Translations under genes and position numbers: made by a program
Assembly: GCF_000276685.1 (NCBI RefSeq)
Contig: NC_018108.1
Span: 868,001-932,000 of the forward strand
DNA: 64,000 nucleotides
Direction of reading: 5' to 3'
DNA from: Taylorella equigenitalis ATCC 35865
GTDB lineage: Bacteria; Pseudomonadota; Gammaproteobacteria; Burkholderiales; Burkholderiaceae_B
Shown: piece after piece, positions 30,039-41,800 of the stretch
Layout of the letters: each line of letters opens with the position of its first letter
Numbering within the stretch: the first letter of the stretch is position 1
Notes under the pieces: generated by a model
The model's input: the letters and a program-made list of their open reading frames with translations, nothing else
Database searches by the model: none
What the model was told of the DNA's origin: nothing

Positions 30039-33000
30039 TTTCTTTATCCACAGACCCATATTCGCATGGGTTGTCGCTATATTGATTTCATTATTTGGGT
30101 ATATTTCTCTTACAAATATGCCTATATCACAATATCCAGAAGTAGCACCTCCAAGTGTTACTGTATCCGCTATATATCCAGGTGCTTCTCCGCAAGAGCA
30201 ATCTGATCAAGTTACATCAGTAATCGAATCGCAATTAAGTGGTGTTAAGAATATGATTTATTATTCTTCTACCACAAGTACCAATGGAATGGCATCGACC
30301 ACTGTAACATTCGAGCCAGGTACAGATCCAGCTTTAGCACAAATTGACGTTCAAAATGTCGTCTCAAATATAACTTCACAACTACCAGCAGCAGTAATTC
30401 AGCAAGGTTTAACTTTTAGTAGAAAAAATTCAAATTTTTTGATGATTGGCTCGTTATATTCTCCTAATAACGAATTCACTCCATTGGAATTAGCTGACTA
30501 CATAGAAAACAATATAAAAAATAGTTTGACCTCTCTTAAAGGCGTCGGTCAGTTTCAGGTTTTTGGGGCAAATAAATCTCTTAGGGTATGGGTTAATCCT
30601 AACAAATTGTCTTCCTTTAACCTAACAATTACTGATGTAGTTAATGCTATAACAAGTCAGAATATAAGTATCTCAGCTGGAGTTCTGGGTTCACCTCCTG
30701 TACCCGAAGAGCAAACGTTTACTGCAGTAATAACTGCAAATGGACAACTCCAATCGGTAGAAGATTTTAAAAATGTAGTTTTAACAGCCAGACCAGATGG
30801 TTCTAGTGTGAAGCTTAAAGATGTTGCTAATATTGAAATTGGTAATTCATCTTATGCTTTCTCTGCAGCCTTAAATGGAAAAGCAAATGTATCATTTGCC
30901 ATATCTCTAGCACCTGGGGCTAATGCAATCGAGACTAATGGTTTGGTATTAGAAGAACTAAAACAATTGTCTTCATTTTTTCCTGAAGGTATTAAATACT
31001 CTATCCCGTATGACAGCACACCTTATGTTAAATCTACTTTAAATAAAGTTTTTAATACCTTAATTGAAGCTATAGTTCTAGTGTTTATCGTTATGTTTCT
31101 ATTCTTACAGAATTGGAGATATACACTTATTCCTGCGATTGTGGTACCCATAGCCCTATTAGGAACAATAACTGTGCTCTTGGCTTTAGGTTATTCAATA
31201 AACATTTTATCTATGTTTGCAATGGTGCTAGCCATAGGTATTTTAGTTGATGATGCCATTGTGGTTGTAGAAAACGTTGAAAGGATTATGGCCACCGAAA
31301 AACTACCACCTAAAGCGGCCACTATCAAGGCTATGCCACAGATTTCGGGAGCCATAATAGGTATTACATTAGTACTAATTGTTGTGTTTTTCCCTCTAAT
31401 ATTTATGTCAGGATCTGCAGGCATTATTTATGAGCAGTTTGCAGTTACCATGGCAATTTCAATAGCATTTTCAGGGTTTTTAGCAATTACGTTATCTCCA
31501 GCATTATGTGCCACATTGCTTAAACCAGTAACTAAGGACCCGCATAGTAAAAGAGGCTTTTTTGGATGGTTTAATAGATCTTTTGAATGGGTAACTGGAA
31601 GATATTCAAAAGGTGTAGCCTCACTTATAAGAAAAAGCTTCTTTATGATGATTCTATATTTAGGATTAGTTTTTGGAACCTTTTTTACATTCTCTCGATT
31701 ACCTACTTCATTTCTACCTCAAGAAGACCAGGGGTATGTGGTGACTAATATAGTTCTACCTACTGGCGTTTCTGCAAAAAGAACGCAAGATGTTATCGAT
31801 CAAGTTGGTGCTTATTACATGAAAAATCCTCTAGTTGAAAACTTTATAGGTATTAGGGGATTTAGCTTTAATGGAACTGGATTAAATGCTGGTTTAGCAT
31901 TTACAACACTTAAACCCTTTAATCAAAGATTGCGTCCAGATCAGTCCGCACCTGCTATAGCTGGGGCAGCTACTGGAGCATTGATGTACGGCATTCCAGA
32001 TGCGATTGTATTTAGTATTGTGCCTCCGTCCATACCATCTTTAGGTACTGCCCAAGGGGTTGAATTTCAACTTCAGGATAGGGGTAATTTTGGTTCTTCA
32101 GAACTATATAAAACAGCAAATGAACTAGTAAAACATTTAAACGAATCAGGTATTGTAGTTAATCCTCGTATTTCTGGAATTGGTCCAGGTCCTCAATTGG
32201 ACCTCAAAATTAACAGGGAAAAAGCTGCAACTTTAGGTGTGCCAATTGCATCTATAGCAAATGTCATTAGGGTGGCAATGGGATCCTCCATGGCAGGTAA
32301 ATTTCCACTTGAAGGAAGATTAAGAAATGTTTGGGTACAAGCTGAGGGTGACTATAGAGATAGCTTAGACGATATCCTTAAACTAAAAGTTAAGAATATT
32401 AATGGCCAATTAGTAGATATAAGTAACTTAGTTACTACTTCGTGGTCAAACGGACCATCTCAAGTTAAAAGATTTAATGGCTATGAAGCTATAAATATAT
32501 CTGCAACACCAGCACCTGGCTATGCTAATGGTGATGCTATGAAAGCAGTAGAAGACACAGTTAGTCAAAAACTTCCAAAAGGCTATGGTGTAGAGTGGTC
32601 TGGGCTTTCCTATCAAGAAGTTCAAGCTGGAAATCAAGCACCTATTATGCTTGGTTTAGCTGTATTGGTCATTTTTTTAGTTTTGGCTGCGTTATACGAA
32701 AGCTGGACTATACCATTAGCCGCAATTTTGATTGTACCAATGGGTATATTTGGTACAGTTATGATTACTCGTTTTTTAGGCTTAGCTAATGATATTTATT
32801 TTCAAGTTGGATTAATAACGGTAATGGGGCTATCAGTTAAAAATGCAATTTTGATTGTGGAATTCGCTAAGGATGCTGTCGCTGAAGGAAAAGATTTATG
32901 GGAAGCAGCTGTAGATGCTGCTCATCTTCGCTTTAGACCTATTGTTATGACATCTTTGGCCTTTATTATGGGTGTCATACCTCTAACTATGGCTACAGGC

Positions 33001-33240
33001 GAAGGTGCTGCAAGTCAAAAAGCAATAGGATTTAGCGTATTAGGTGGTATGCTTGCTGCTACTCCTTTTTCTGTAACTTTTGTACCTGTGTTTTTTGTGG
33101 TTGTTTTAAAACTCTTTAAACCTAAAGCAAAAATATCTGATTCTTCAAAATTAAGAATTGAGGAAGAAGAAAAACTTACTCACCTCAAACAGGATATATA
33201 TGAGACAGAAAGAGAACTTTCTGGCATAGAAGGAGAGTAA
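30031..33240 (+). CDS. RND efflux pump (AcrB/HAE1 family)
   Basis: 1069-residue proton-driven inner-membrane multidrug transporter. It starts with the typical NFFIHRPIFAWVVAILISL. Twelve transmembrane helices flank two large periplasmic loops. The proton-relay Asp pair is in LVDDAIVVVENVERIM (TM4) and the partner Lys in LSVKNAILIVEFAKD (TM10). A charged C-terminal tail of about 40 residues extends past TM12. A GTGGCAATG motif lies at 32272-32280 as Val-Ala-Met codons. Substrates cannot be predicted. Confidence 0.95.
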   Translation: MANFFIHRPIFAWVVAILISLFGYISLTNMPISQYPEVAPPSVTVSAIYPGASPQEQSDQVTSVIESQLSGVKNMIYYSSTTSTNGMASTTVTFEPGTDPALAQIDVQNVVSNITSQLPAAVIQQGLTFSRKNSNFLMIGSLYSPNNEFTPLELADYIENNIKNSLTSLKGVGQFQVFGANKSLRVWVNPNKLSSFNLTITDVVNAITSQNISISAGVLGSPPVPEEQTFTAVITANGQLQSVEDFKNVVLTARPDGSSVKLKDVANIEIGNSSYAFSAALNGKANVSFAISLAPGANAIETNGLVLEELKQLSSFFPEGIKYSIPYDSTPYVKSTLNKVFNTLIEAIVLVFIVMFLFLQNWRYTLIPAIVVPIALLGTITVLLALGYSINILSMFAMVLAIGILVDDAIVVVENVERIMATEKLPPKAATIKAMPQISGAIIGITLVLIVVFFPLIFMSGSAGIIYEQFAVTMAISIAFSGFLAITLSPALCATLLKPVTKDPHSKRGFFGWFNRSFEWVTGRYSKGVASLIRKSFFMMILYLGLVFGTFFTFSRLPTSFLPQEDQGYVVTNIVLPTGVSAKRTQDVIDQVGAYYMKNPLVENFIGIRGFSFNGTGLNAGLAFTTLKPFNQRLRPDQSAPAIAGAATGALMYGIPDAIVFSIVPPSIPSLGTAQGVEFQLQDRGNFGSSELYKTANELVKHLNESGIVVNPRISGIGPGPQLDLKINREKAATLGVPIASIANVIRVAMGSSMAGKFPLEGRLRNVWVQAEGDYRDSLDDILKLKVKNINGQLVDISNLVTTSWSNGPSQVKRFNGYEAINISATPAPGYANGDAMKAVEDTVSQKLPKGYGVEWSGLSYQEVQAGNQAPIMLGLAVLVIFLVLAALYESWTIPLAAILIVPMGIFGTVMITRFLGLANDIYFQVGLITVMGLSVKNAILIVEFAKDAVAEGKDLWEAAVDAAHLRFRPIVMTSLAFIMGVIPLTMATGEGAASQKAIGFSVLGGMLAATPFSVTFVPVFFVVVLKLFKPKAKISDSSKLRIEEEEKLTHLKQDIYETERELSGIEGE

Positions 33241-33242
33241 TT

Positions 33243-34628
33243 ATGAAATTTATTCGATTGTCTATCATTGCCAGCACTGCGTTTCTAACGGCTTGCAACT
33301 TCGCACCTAAATATGAAACTCCAGATATTTCTCTTCCTGATACTTTTAATAACAATTCTACTAACCAGGTTTCAGTTGCGAATTTAAAGTGGGAAAGTTT
33401 TTTTGTAGATCAAACATTAAAAAAACTTGTTCAATTAGCATTGGAAAACAATCATGATCTCAAACAAGCATCGCTTAACGTGTTAGCAGCCCAATCGCAA
33501 TATGGAATTTCAGTTTCAGAGTTAATTCCAAAAGTAGGGGCATCTTTTAGGCAAAATGTATCTGAGGTACCCAGAGCAGGCATACAAAGAACATATATTG
33601 TGGGATTGGGTATAAATAATTTTGAAATTGATTTTTGGGGAAAAATAAGAAATCAAAATGAATCCGCCCTTCAAAAATATTTTGCAACTGAGTCTGCTCA
33701 AAAAGCTGCTCAGATAAACCTAATCGCAGCAGTTGCAAATACTTATTTTGCATATGCGGTTTTAAGTGAAAATGAAAAAATCATTAGAGATATTCTTAAC
33801 TCATACAACACTACTTATAATCTAATCAAACAAAAATTTAGTGTAGGTCTGGCTTCACAACTCGAATTGAATCAAGCTCAATCATCAGTTTTAACCGCTC
33901 AAAGCAAACTTGAAGAGACTCTTAAAAATAAAGCTCTTACATATAATGCATTGCAACTAATGACTGGTATTTCATTTAAGGATGTTCTGAATTTGAATAA
34001 TCAGACTAATGTTTTTAATAAAAAAATAGTTCAAGACTTGCCTCCAGGTTTGCCTTCATCATTGCTAACAAGACGACCAGATATTATTGCTTCTGAACAT
34101 AACTTAAAATCAACTTATGCGGATATAGGTGCCGCTAGAGCTGCTTTTTTTCCTTCCATTTCATTAACTGGATTGTTTGGGTTAGTTAGTGGTGATTTAA
34201 ATAAATTATTTACACCTAACCATGAAACTTGGAATTTTACTCCTACGGTAACATTGCCAATCTTTGCAGCAGGTGCTCTTAAAAATGCCAAAGATTTAGC
34301 AACTGTTAGAAAAGAAATTGCAGTTGTAAACTACGAAAAAACCGTTTATACCGCCTTCAAGGAAGTTAATGATGCTTTGATTACTATCGAATCAAGCGAG
34401 AATCAATTAAAAAACTCTTCTGAACAAGCAAAATTAATGGAGCAAAATTCAAAACTTGCCTTTATGAGATATGAAGCTGGCATTGATAATTTTTTACAAG
34501 TCCAGCAAGCACAATTAGGCGTTCTAAACTCTAAACAAGCATACCTAAATTCTCTTTTGCAAAGTCTTCAAGCTAAAGTTAATTTATATAAAGCTTTAGG
34601 AGGCGGATGGGAGCAATCAACCAAATGA
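33243..34628 (+). CDS. Outer-membrane efflux lipoprotein (OprM/NodT family)
   Basis: TolC-like channel with a lipoprotein signal ending LTAC (Cys18) and the usual F-A-P-K-Y after it. It carries two repeats of the outer-membrane efflux domain, with [16 protein letters not shown] and the second-half [14 protein letters not shown] being family hallmarks. 461 residues. It follows the RND gene after 2 bases. Its stop overlaps the pdxJ ATG (ATGA), which is an unusual partner. Confidence 0.93.
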   Translation: MKFIRLSIIASTAFLTACNFAPKYETPDISLPDTFNNNSTNQVSVANLKWESFFVDQTLKKLVQLALENNHDLKQASLNVLAAQSQYGISVSELIPKVGASFRQNVSEVPRAGIQRTYIVGLGINNFEIDFWGKIRNQNESALQKYFATESAQKAAQINLIAAVANTYFAYAVLSENEKIIRDILNSYNTTYNLIKQKFSVGLASQLELNQAQSSVLTAQSKLEETLKNKALTYNALQLMTGISFKDVLNLNNQTNVFNKKIVQDLPPGLPSSLLTRRPDIIASEHNLKSTYADIGAARAAFFPSISLTGLFGLVSGDLNKLFTPNHETWNFTPTVTLPIFAAGALKNAKDLATVRKEIAVVNYEKTVYTAFKEVNDALITIESSENQLKNSSEQAKLMEQNSKLAFMRYEAGIDNFLQVQQAQLGVLNSKQAYLNSLLQSLQAKVNLYKALGGGWEQSTK

Positions 34629-35371
34629 TTAAACTAGGCGTAAATATTGATCATGTAGCAACCCTTAGACAACAAAGAGGAACTCTTTATCCAGACCCCA
34701 TAGAAGCTGCTTTGTTGGCTGAATCTGCTGGGGCAGATTTTATTACTTTACATTTACGTGAAGATAGAAGACATATCCAGGATAAGGATGTTTTCGAAAT
34801 GAAAGACAGGCTTTTGACTCATATGAATCTTGAATGTGCTATCACCGAGGAAATGTTGAGCATTGCCATAAAAGCTAAACCTAAGGATGTATGTCTTGTA
34901 CCTGAAAAAAGGGAAGAGCTAACTACTGAGGGTGGGTTAGATGTGGTAACACATTTTGATTTAATTAAAAGTGCAGTGAGTAAATTATCTGATTCTGGGA
35001 TTAGAGTTTCATTATTTATAGACCCCGATGTAAATCAAATTAAAGCCGCATATGATGCTGGTACGAAAATTATTGAACTCCATACGGGAGCATATGCAGA
35101 ATTGTCCGATAAGTCGAGTGGGGCAGAGGTAAATACTGAATTAGAAAGATTAAAAACATGCATAAGAGAGGCTAAAACACTAGGTCTCAAAGTTAATGCA
35201 GGTCATGGACTAAACTTTAAAAATGTTGTTCCCATCATTAAGTTAGAAGGTATTTCTGAATTAAATATTGGGCATTCTCTTATTGCACAATCTGTTTTTG
35301 ATGGACTTTATAAAGCCGTAAGTGACATGAAAGCATTGATTAGATTAAATGAGATTTCCTATGGAAAATAA
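34625..35371 (+). CDS. pdxJ: Pyridoxine 5'-phosphate synthase
   Basis: Last step of de novo vitamin B6 synthesis, condensing aminoacetone phosphate with deoxyxylulose phosphate. It starts [17 protein letters not shown], with [16 protein letters not shown] and the phosphate-binding region near the C-terminus [17 protein letters not shown] at 34625 is chosen; ATG at 34607 inside the preceding gene is less likely. 248 residues. The start overlaps the outer-membrane channel stop by 4 bases. It overlaps the start of the next gene by 11 bases. Confidence 0.94.
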   Translation: MIKLGVNIDHVATLRQQRGTLYPDPIEAALLAESAGADFITLHLREDRRHIQDKDVFEMKDRLLTHMNLECAITEEMLSIAIKAKPKDVCLVPEKREELTTEGGLDVVTHFDLIKSAVSKLSDSGIRVSLFIDPDVNQIKAAYDAGTKIIELHTGAYAELSDKSSGAEVNTELERLKTCIREAKTLGLKVNAGHGLNFKNVVPIIKLEGISELNIGHSLIAQSVFDGLYKAVSDMKALIRLNEISYGK

Positions 35372-35951
35372 ATTAATTACTTCAATTATTAACCGTTCTT
35401 CGATGAAAGATATTGCAGATCCTGCACCAAGTATGGATGAGCTGAATCTTGCTTTCAGAGCTGCTATGGCTGCACCTGACCATGGAAAACTTAGACCATG
35501 GCGATTTAAGGTGATTGAGGGCAGGGAAAAGATTCTTAAATTTACTAATTATGCTATCGATATTAGGCAGAATTCTGACCAACGTATGCCTGAAGATAAA
35601 GTAGAAATCATAAGAAAACTATATTCTAAAGTTCCTATGATTATTTTAGTTGCATGTCATATGGACTATCAGAACACTAGAATCCCCGAGGATGAAAGAG
35701 TTATATCAACTGCGTGTGCAACTATGAATTTAATCAATTGTCTTGAAAGCATGGGGTACGGATTGTTTTGGTCTACTGGTATTGCCACATATTTTGATGA
35801 ATTTCAATCAGCCATAGGTTTTAATTCATTGGATTATAAATACATGGGGATGATTTTAGTTGGTACACCTCAGTCGGAAAAACCAGTAAAAGATAGACCA
35901 GATGTTGCCGATCATGTTGAATTTTGGGATGGAACTTTTAAAAACTTATAA
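35361..35951 (+). CDS. Nitroreductase-family flavoprotein (YdjA-like)
   Basis: FMN-dependent oxidoreductase fold of 196 residues: [18 protein letters not shown], then the FMN-phosphate region [16 protein letters not shown] and [19 protein letters not shown]. These match the short YdjA/TdsD-like class. ATG at 35361 is chosen because GAGA precedes it; ATG at 35349 is also open. It overlaps pdxJ by 11 bases. Physiological substrate unknown. Confidence 0.85.
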   Translation: MENKLITSIINRSSMKDIADPAPSMDELNLAFRAAMAAPDHGKLRPWRFKVIEGREKILKFTNYAIDIRQNSDQRMPEDKVEIIRKLYSKVPMIILVACHMDYQNTRIPEDERVISTACATMNLINCLESMGYGLFWSTGIATYFDEFQSAIGFNSLDYKYMGMILVGTPQSEKPVKDRPDVADHVEFWDGTFKNL

Positions 35952-35991
35952 CTATTTTATTTAGTGATAAATCCGTTATTCCATATTAAAT

Positions 35992-37440
35992 TTAGATACC
36001 AGAAATCAATATAAATTTAATTTCAACATAGTCATCAATACCGTATTTAGAACCTTCACGACCTAATCCAGATTGTTTAACTCCTCCAAAGGGAGCAGTT
36101 TCATTGGTGAAATTGCCCGCATTTATACCTACCATACCATACTCAAGCTCTTCAGATGTCCTGACTACACGCCCTAAATCTTGAGTATACACATATGAAG
36201 CTAAACCATAGGGTGTATCGTTTGCCATGGTTATAACTTCAGCTTCAGTTTCAAAAGGTATTACAGCAGCTAAAGGTCCAAAATTCTCTTCATACACAAC
36301 CTTCATATCCTTATTTACATTAGTAAGGACTGTAGGCTCAAAGAACAGACCTCCCAACGAAGATACTTGACCGCCAACTTCAACTTTGGCTCCTTTAGAT
36401 AATGCATCTGCCACATTTTCCTTAATCTTAATTAAAGCATCTTCATCTATTAAAGGACCAGTAGTGGTATCAGCATCAAGGCCAGAACCTAGCTTCAAAT
36501 TTTTAACGCGAGCTAAAAATCCTTCTAAAAAATCCTGATATATGCCTTTTTGCACGTATATGCGATCAGCACAGGCACAGGTCTGTCCCGCATTTCTAAA
36601 TTTACTGACTATAATTCCGTCCAAAGCTTTTGTTAAATCTGCATCATCATAGATGATAAAAGGTGCATTGCCACCTAATTCAAGTGAAACTCGTTTAACA
36701 GTGTTCGCACATTGTGACATAAGCCTTTTACCAATATCAGTTGACCCTGTAAAACTAAAATGTTTAATTCGATCATCTGTAGTTAATAGGTTGGCAATAT
36801 CATGGCTTTTTGACGTAATTACATTAAACACTCCCGCAGGAAATCCAGCATTATGAGCCAATGAAGCCAGTGCAAGGGCTGTAAGAGGGGTTTTAGAAGA
36901 AGGACGCAATATAAAACAACAGCCTGCAGCAAGAGCTGGAGCCGCTTTACGCAATATCATAGAACAAGGAAAATTCCATGGGGTAACTGCTGCACAAAGA
37001 CCTATAGGCTCCTTGGTCACGATAACCCTACGGTCATCGGAGGGTCTTGGTATAGTATCTCCATATATTCTCTTTGATTCTTCGGCAAACCATTCGATAT
37101 ATGCGACCCCTGACATTATTTCACGTTTAGCCTCTGCTAAAGGCTTACCTTGCTCAATAGTCATAATACGGGCTAAATCATCTATATTCTCCAAAATCAG
37201 CTCATACCATTGTTTAAGAAGTTTGGCTCTATCTTTGGCAACTAGTTTTTTGTATGTTTTTTGAGATTCTGCAGCTTTATTAATAGCATTAAGGGCTTGT
37301 TCTATAGATAAATCAGACACATGGGCAATAACTTCCCCAGAAGCTGGGTTAGTTACCTCGAAATTTTTATCGGTGACAAACCAATTTCCATCGATATATG
37401 AATTTGACTGAAAGAGAAGTTTATTTTTAAGCTTATCCAT
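35992..37440 (-). CDS. gabD: Succinate-semialdehyde dehydrogenase (NAD(P)+)
   Basis: 482-residue aldehyde dehydrogenase. It has the Rossmann segment TPWNFPCSMILRK (about 153-165), the general-base Glu254 in ELGGNAP, and the nucleophile Cys288 in AGQTCACADR, with a second Cys at 290 as in the redox-sensitive SSADH group. Close to GabD by overall pattern (GVKQSGLGREGSKYG near the end). It follows the outer-membrane channel gene on the same strand after 60 bases and is tail-to-tail with the nitroreductase. A CATTGCCAC motif lies on the top strand at 36666-36674. No gabT or permease is nearby. Confidence 0.88.
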   Translation of the reverse strand: MDKLKNKLLFQSNSYIDGNWFVTDKNFEVTNPASGEVIAHVSDLSIEQALNAINKAAESQKTYKKLVAKDRAKLLKQWYELILENIDDLARIMTIEQGKPLAEAKREIMSGVAYIEWFAEESKRIYGDTIPRPSDDRRVIVTKEPIGLCAAVTPWNFPCSMILRKAAPALAAGCCFILRPSSKTPLTALALASLAHNAGFPAGVFNVITSKSHDIANLLTTDDRIKHFSFTGSTDIGKRLMSQCANTVKRVSLELGGNAPFIIYDDADLTKALDGIIVSKFRNAGQTCACADRIYVQKGIYQDFLEGFLARVKNLKLGSGLDADTTTGPLIDEDALIKIKENVADALSKGAKVEVGGQVSSLGGLFFEPTVLTNVNKDMKVVYEENFGPLAAVIPFETEAEVITMANDTPYGLASYVYTQDLGRVVRTSEELEYGMVGINAGNFTNETAPFGGVKQSGLGREGSKYGIDDYVEIKFILISGI

Positions 37441-37500
37441 CTAATATAGTTCCGTAGATAACTTTACATAATATACATTATGCGAATAATATAACAAGGT

Positions 37501-38889
37501 TTATAAATGACCGCCAAGTGCTTTTATAAGTTCGATTTGATTTTGAACGAGCTTTAATTTTAAATTTAAATTTTTAATCTCGGCATTAATATTGCTGTTT
37601 TGTACTTGGATTACATCTAAATAACTTACAAGTCCTGCCAAATATTGGTTATTTGTAATTTCAAGGGATTTTCTAGAAGCTTTTAATGCTTCAGATTGCA
37701 AATCTAATTCTTTAGATGTCATTTCAATTTTTGTTAAGGCATTTTCTACATCTCTAATCGCTTCAATAACGGTTTCTCTGTACACTGCCACGCTAAACCT
37801 ATAATCAGCTTTAGCCGAATTAAGAGCTGCTCTTTTGGACCCACCATCAAAAATTGATAAAACCAATGCTGGTCCCAACGACCATACAGTTGCAGGCGAA
37901 CTGATTAAATCATTTATGGCAATAGCTTGATTAGCTACAGAAGCACTAAGTGTTAAATTTGGAAACCATGCAGATTTAACTACTCCGATTTTATAATTCG
38001 CTTCCTGAACTCTTTTTTCCGCTATTTTGATGTCAGGTCGCATAGCAAGTAATAAACTTGGATAAGAAACAGATATTTTCGCTGGTAATAACTCATATCT
38101 CTCAGACTCAATCCTGAATTCTCCAGGTGTTAGCCCAATCAAAGTAGAAATAGCATTTTCTAACTGAATTCTTGAAGATTGGGTTGCCACCAATTCTGCC
38201 TTTGCATTTAAAAGCTGTAGGTCACTAGATATTACATCGGCCTTTGCTATAACTCCTTGATTATATAGATTTTTATTTATATGGTTAGATTTTTCTAAAT
38301 ACGAAATAATTTTTTCTAATGCTGATATTTTTACATCAGTTTCCCTTAAGGAAAAGTATGTATTAGCTAATTGTGCTTGCAAACCTAATTGAGTTTGTTC
38401 GATAGTTAATGATTGAATCTCACTATCAAGCCTTGCTATATTAGTTTTATCGCTAAGTTTTCCCCACAAATCAATTTCCCATTTCAAGCTAGACCCATAA
38501 TTAAATTTATCAGATTCTGCTCTGTTAGATCCTCCAGATTTAGAAGCTGATGCATCTAGGCCTACTGATGGGAAATATGAAGCTTGAGCTGATTTTATTT
38601 GTGCATTACTAGCTTCATACTTAGCGACAGCTTGCTCAATTGTGTAATTTCTAATATTTAATTGATTGATAAGTGTATTTAGAAATTTATCTTCAAATGC
38701 CGTCCACCATGGCTTATTAAATTCAGTAAATTTTATTTGATCAAAAGCCACCCAACGACTAGAACTCATAAAAGAGGCTTTATATTTCTCTGTCATATAT
38801 ACATCTGGCACCTTATATTCAGGTGCCATCGAACAGGCTAATAAACTTGTACAAATAAATAGACTATACAGTTTTTGCCTTATATGCAT
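37501..38889 (-). CDS. Outer-membrane efflux lipoprotein (OprM/OpmB type)
   Basis: Second TolC-like channel in the window, 462 residues. Lipoprotein signal ends LLACSMAPEY; the hallmark SLKWEIDLWGKLSDKTN and the second-half SYPSLLLAMRPDIKIAEKR are present. Its 5' end overlaps the upstream RND gene by 26 bases. It completes an MFP-RND-RND-channel set like MuxABC-OpmB. Confidence 0.92.
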   Translation of the reverse strand: MHIRQKLYSLFICTSLLACSMAPEYKVPDVYMTEKYKASFMSSSRWVAFDQIKFTEFNKPWWTAFEDKFLNTLINQLNIRNYTIEQAVAKYEASNAQIKSAQASYFPSVGLDASASKSGGSNRAESDKFNYGSSLKWEIDLWGKLSDKTNIARLDSEIQSLTIEQTQLGLQAQLANTYFSLRETDVKISALEKIISYLEKSNHINKNLYNQGVIAKADVISSDLQLLNAKAELVATQSSRIQLENAISTLIGLTPGEFRIESERYELLPAKISVSYPSLLLAMRPDIKIAEKRVQEANYKIGVVKSAWFPNLTLSASVANQAIAINDLISSPATVWSLGPALVLSIFDGGSKRAALNSAKADYRFSVAVYRETVIEAIRDVENALTKIEMTSKELDLQSEALKASRKSLEITNNQYLAGLVSYLDVIQVQNSNINAEIKNLNLKLKLVQNQIELIKALGGHL

Positions 38890-41800
38890 TCTTTTTCCTG
38901 TTGAAAATTTTATCTAAGTACACATACATCACAGGCGTTGTGTAAAGGGTTAATAGTTGGCTCATTATTAATCCTCCCACTATAGTAACACCTAGTGGCT
39001 GTCTCATCTCTACCCCTGCTCCAGTCGCTAATATAAGTGGCAATGCCCCGAAAATCGCCGCAAATGTAGTCATCAATATAGGTCTAAATCGAACAATACA
39101 TGCTTCATATATAGCCTCTTTTGAACTTAACTTCTCTCGTCTTTGCCTATCTAAAGCAAAGTCAATCATAATTATGGCATTTTTCATTACTATACCAATT
39201 AGTAAAAACACCCCAATAAGGGCAATAACTGAAAATTGCATATCTACCAATTTAAGAGCTAGGAATGCACCAATTCCAGCCGAAGGTAGTGTAGAAAGTA
39301 TGGTTAGTGGATGAATAAAGCTCTCATATAAAATACCCAACACTATATAAAGCATAAATATCGTAAGAAGTAGCACCAATGGTTGTTGCTTGGTAACTTC
39401 TTTAAATTTATCCGCAGACCCAGCGAACTTAGCTTCAATTTGATTAACAGGCACCCTGAGAGATTTGATAGTATGCTCTATTGCAGATGTCGCTTGATCT
39501 AATGTCACCCCCTTTGCCAAATCAAATGTAATCGATTGAGAGAGCATGCCATTATTTTGTTTAATTCTTGTAGAAGTATTGCTAACTTCAAGCTCAGCAA
39601 AAGCACTTAAAGGTACTAATTCCCCGTTAGGCGTAAGAAAATTAAGCTCCTCAAGATCAGAAATTTCTTCTGCATATTTTTTTGAAGCTGATAGTATGAC
39701 TTTATATTGATTCAAATCTTTATAAATTGTACTTACCGATCTAGAACCATATAAATTGTTTATGGTGTTAATGAGTAGTCGCATGTCTACCCCCATATTT
39801 TTAGCCTTCTCTCTATCTATTTTTAATTCAACTTGAAGGGCCCTATCCTCTCTTCCATTAGATACATTAACAATTTCAGGTATTTTCTTGAATGAATTTC
39901 TAACAAGATTTCCCCATTTTTCCAATAATCTTAAGTCAGAACCTCTTAAGCTATATTCGTATAAAGCTTCTTCTTGCTGTCCACCCCCTACACGAATATC
40001 CTGTTGAGGTACTAAACTGACCCTAGCCCCAGATACCCCAGTTAATTTATTTCTAAGTTTTTCGACGACTTGTTTTGCACTTAATTCCCTATCCTTAAAT
40101 GGCTTAAGTTGCACAGTAATGTAACTAGTGGACGCACCACCTCTTCCACCTACATAGCCACTAACATTTTCCACATTAGGGTCACTCAAAATAATATCCC
40201 TATATGCATGAAGTTTAGGTATCATCGTCTGAAAAGAAGTCCCTTTGTCTACTTTAAATGAACCCCTCAACATACCAGTATCCTGTTCAGGAAAAAGCGT
40301 TTTAGGAAGAGAGCTAAATAGAACAACATTAAGAACTAAAACACCCATAAGTAAAAGCAAAATTACAAATCTAAACTTAAGTGCCAGTTTCAGAGTACTT
40401 TTATAAAACTTCAAAAATATATTTTCATTTTGGGTGGCAATGTTTTTTTTCTTTAATACGTGAGCACATAAAGTCGGGGTTAAAGTTAGAGATACCAATA
40501 ATGAGATTAAAACAGCCGAAGACAGGCTAAAAGAAAACTCAAAAAAAAGACGGGCTAGCATCTCATCTAATATTAGCAGTGGTAAAAAAACTAAAATTAA
40601 GGAGATACTCATAGTTAAAACGGTTGTACCTACTTCTTTTGCCCCTTTATTTGCCGCATCTTTTGGCGAATAGCCCATGTCAATATAACGAGATATATTT
40701 TCAGTGACTACTATAGAATCATCCACTACAAACCCTGAAGCAACGATTAAGCCCATCAGAGAAATAATATTTAAAGAAAACCCCATAAAAAACATACAAA
40801 CAAAAGTACCCAATAAAGAAATGGGTACCGCTACTGCGGGTATTATGGTTGCTCTCCAGCCTCTTAAGAAAATTAATACAATTATGATTACCAGCATCAC
40901 AGAGATTAATAAAGTTAATTCTGTCTCATGAAGAGTTGCCCTTATGCTAGGGCTTCTATCCTGGGATATATTTAAATCTACTCCATCTGGCAATGAAGCT
41001 TTTACTTCTTTAATTTGATTTCGAATTGAATCTACAGTTTTTATTACGTTAGCTTCTTCTTGCTTTCTAACTATCAAAGTAACAGCTTCTTTTTTATTGA
41101 AAAAACCATGATTAAATTCATCTTCAACTGAATCAAAAACTTCTGCTATATCCTTTAATCTAATAGCGTTATTTGCATTCCATTTAACAATTATTTTCTT
41201 ATATTCGTTTGCTTTATTTAAGGTATCAGATGCACTTATAAGCCATTGATGGTTGTTATTAACTATGGACCCTCGAGGTGATAATTTATTTGAATTTGCT
41301 ATAGCATTTTGTACTTCAGATATGCTTATACCATAAGAGCTTAACTTTTTGGGGTTAACTTCTACTCTTACAGCAGGCATGGATCCCCCACCTACATCAA
41401 CCTCTCCTACTCCTTCAACTTGCGAAAGCCTTGGAGCTAGGATATTAGAAGCAATCTCATATAAAGAACTTAACTCCATGGTTTCTGAACTTAAAGTCAA
41501 AACCATAATTGGAATTGATGAAGGATTTAACTTCTTATAAATAGGTGGGGTACGCATATTAGAAGGAAGTTGAGGCTTTGCTTTATTAATGGCTGCTTGA
41601 ACTTCTCTGGCAGCATCATTAATGTCTTTTGACATTTTAAAAATAGCAAATACTGTAGTCCTACCTGAAGAACTACTAGATGAAATTTGATCTATACCAG
41701 ATATAGTACCTAGGGCTCTTTGAAGAGGCATTGCCACACTAGTAGACATAGTTTCTGGACTTGCACCAGGAACACTAGCAGTTACAAAAATCGCAGGTAT

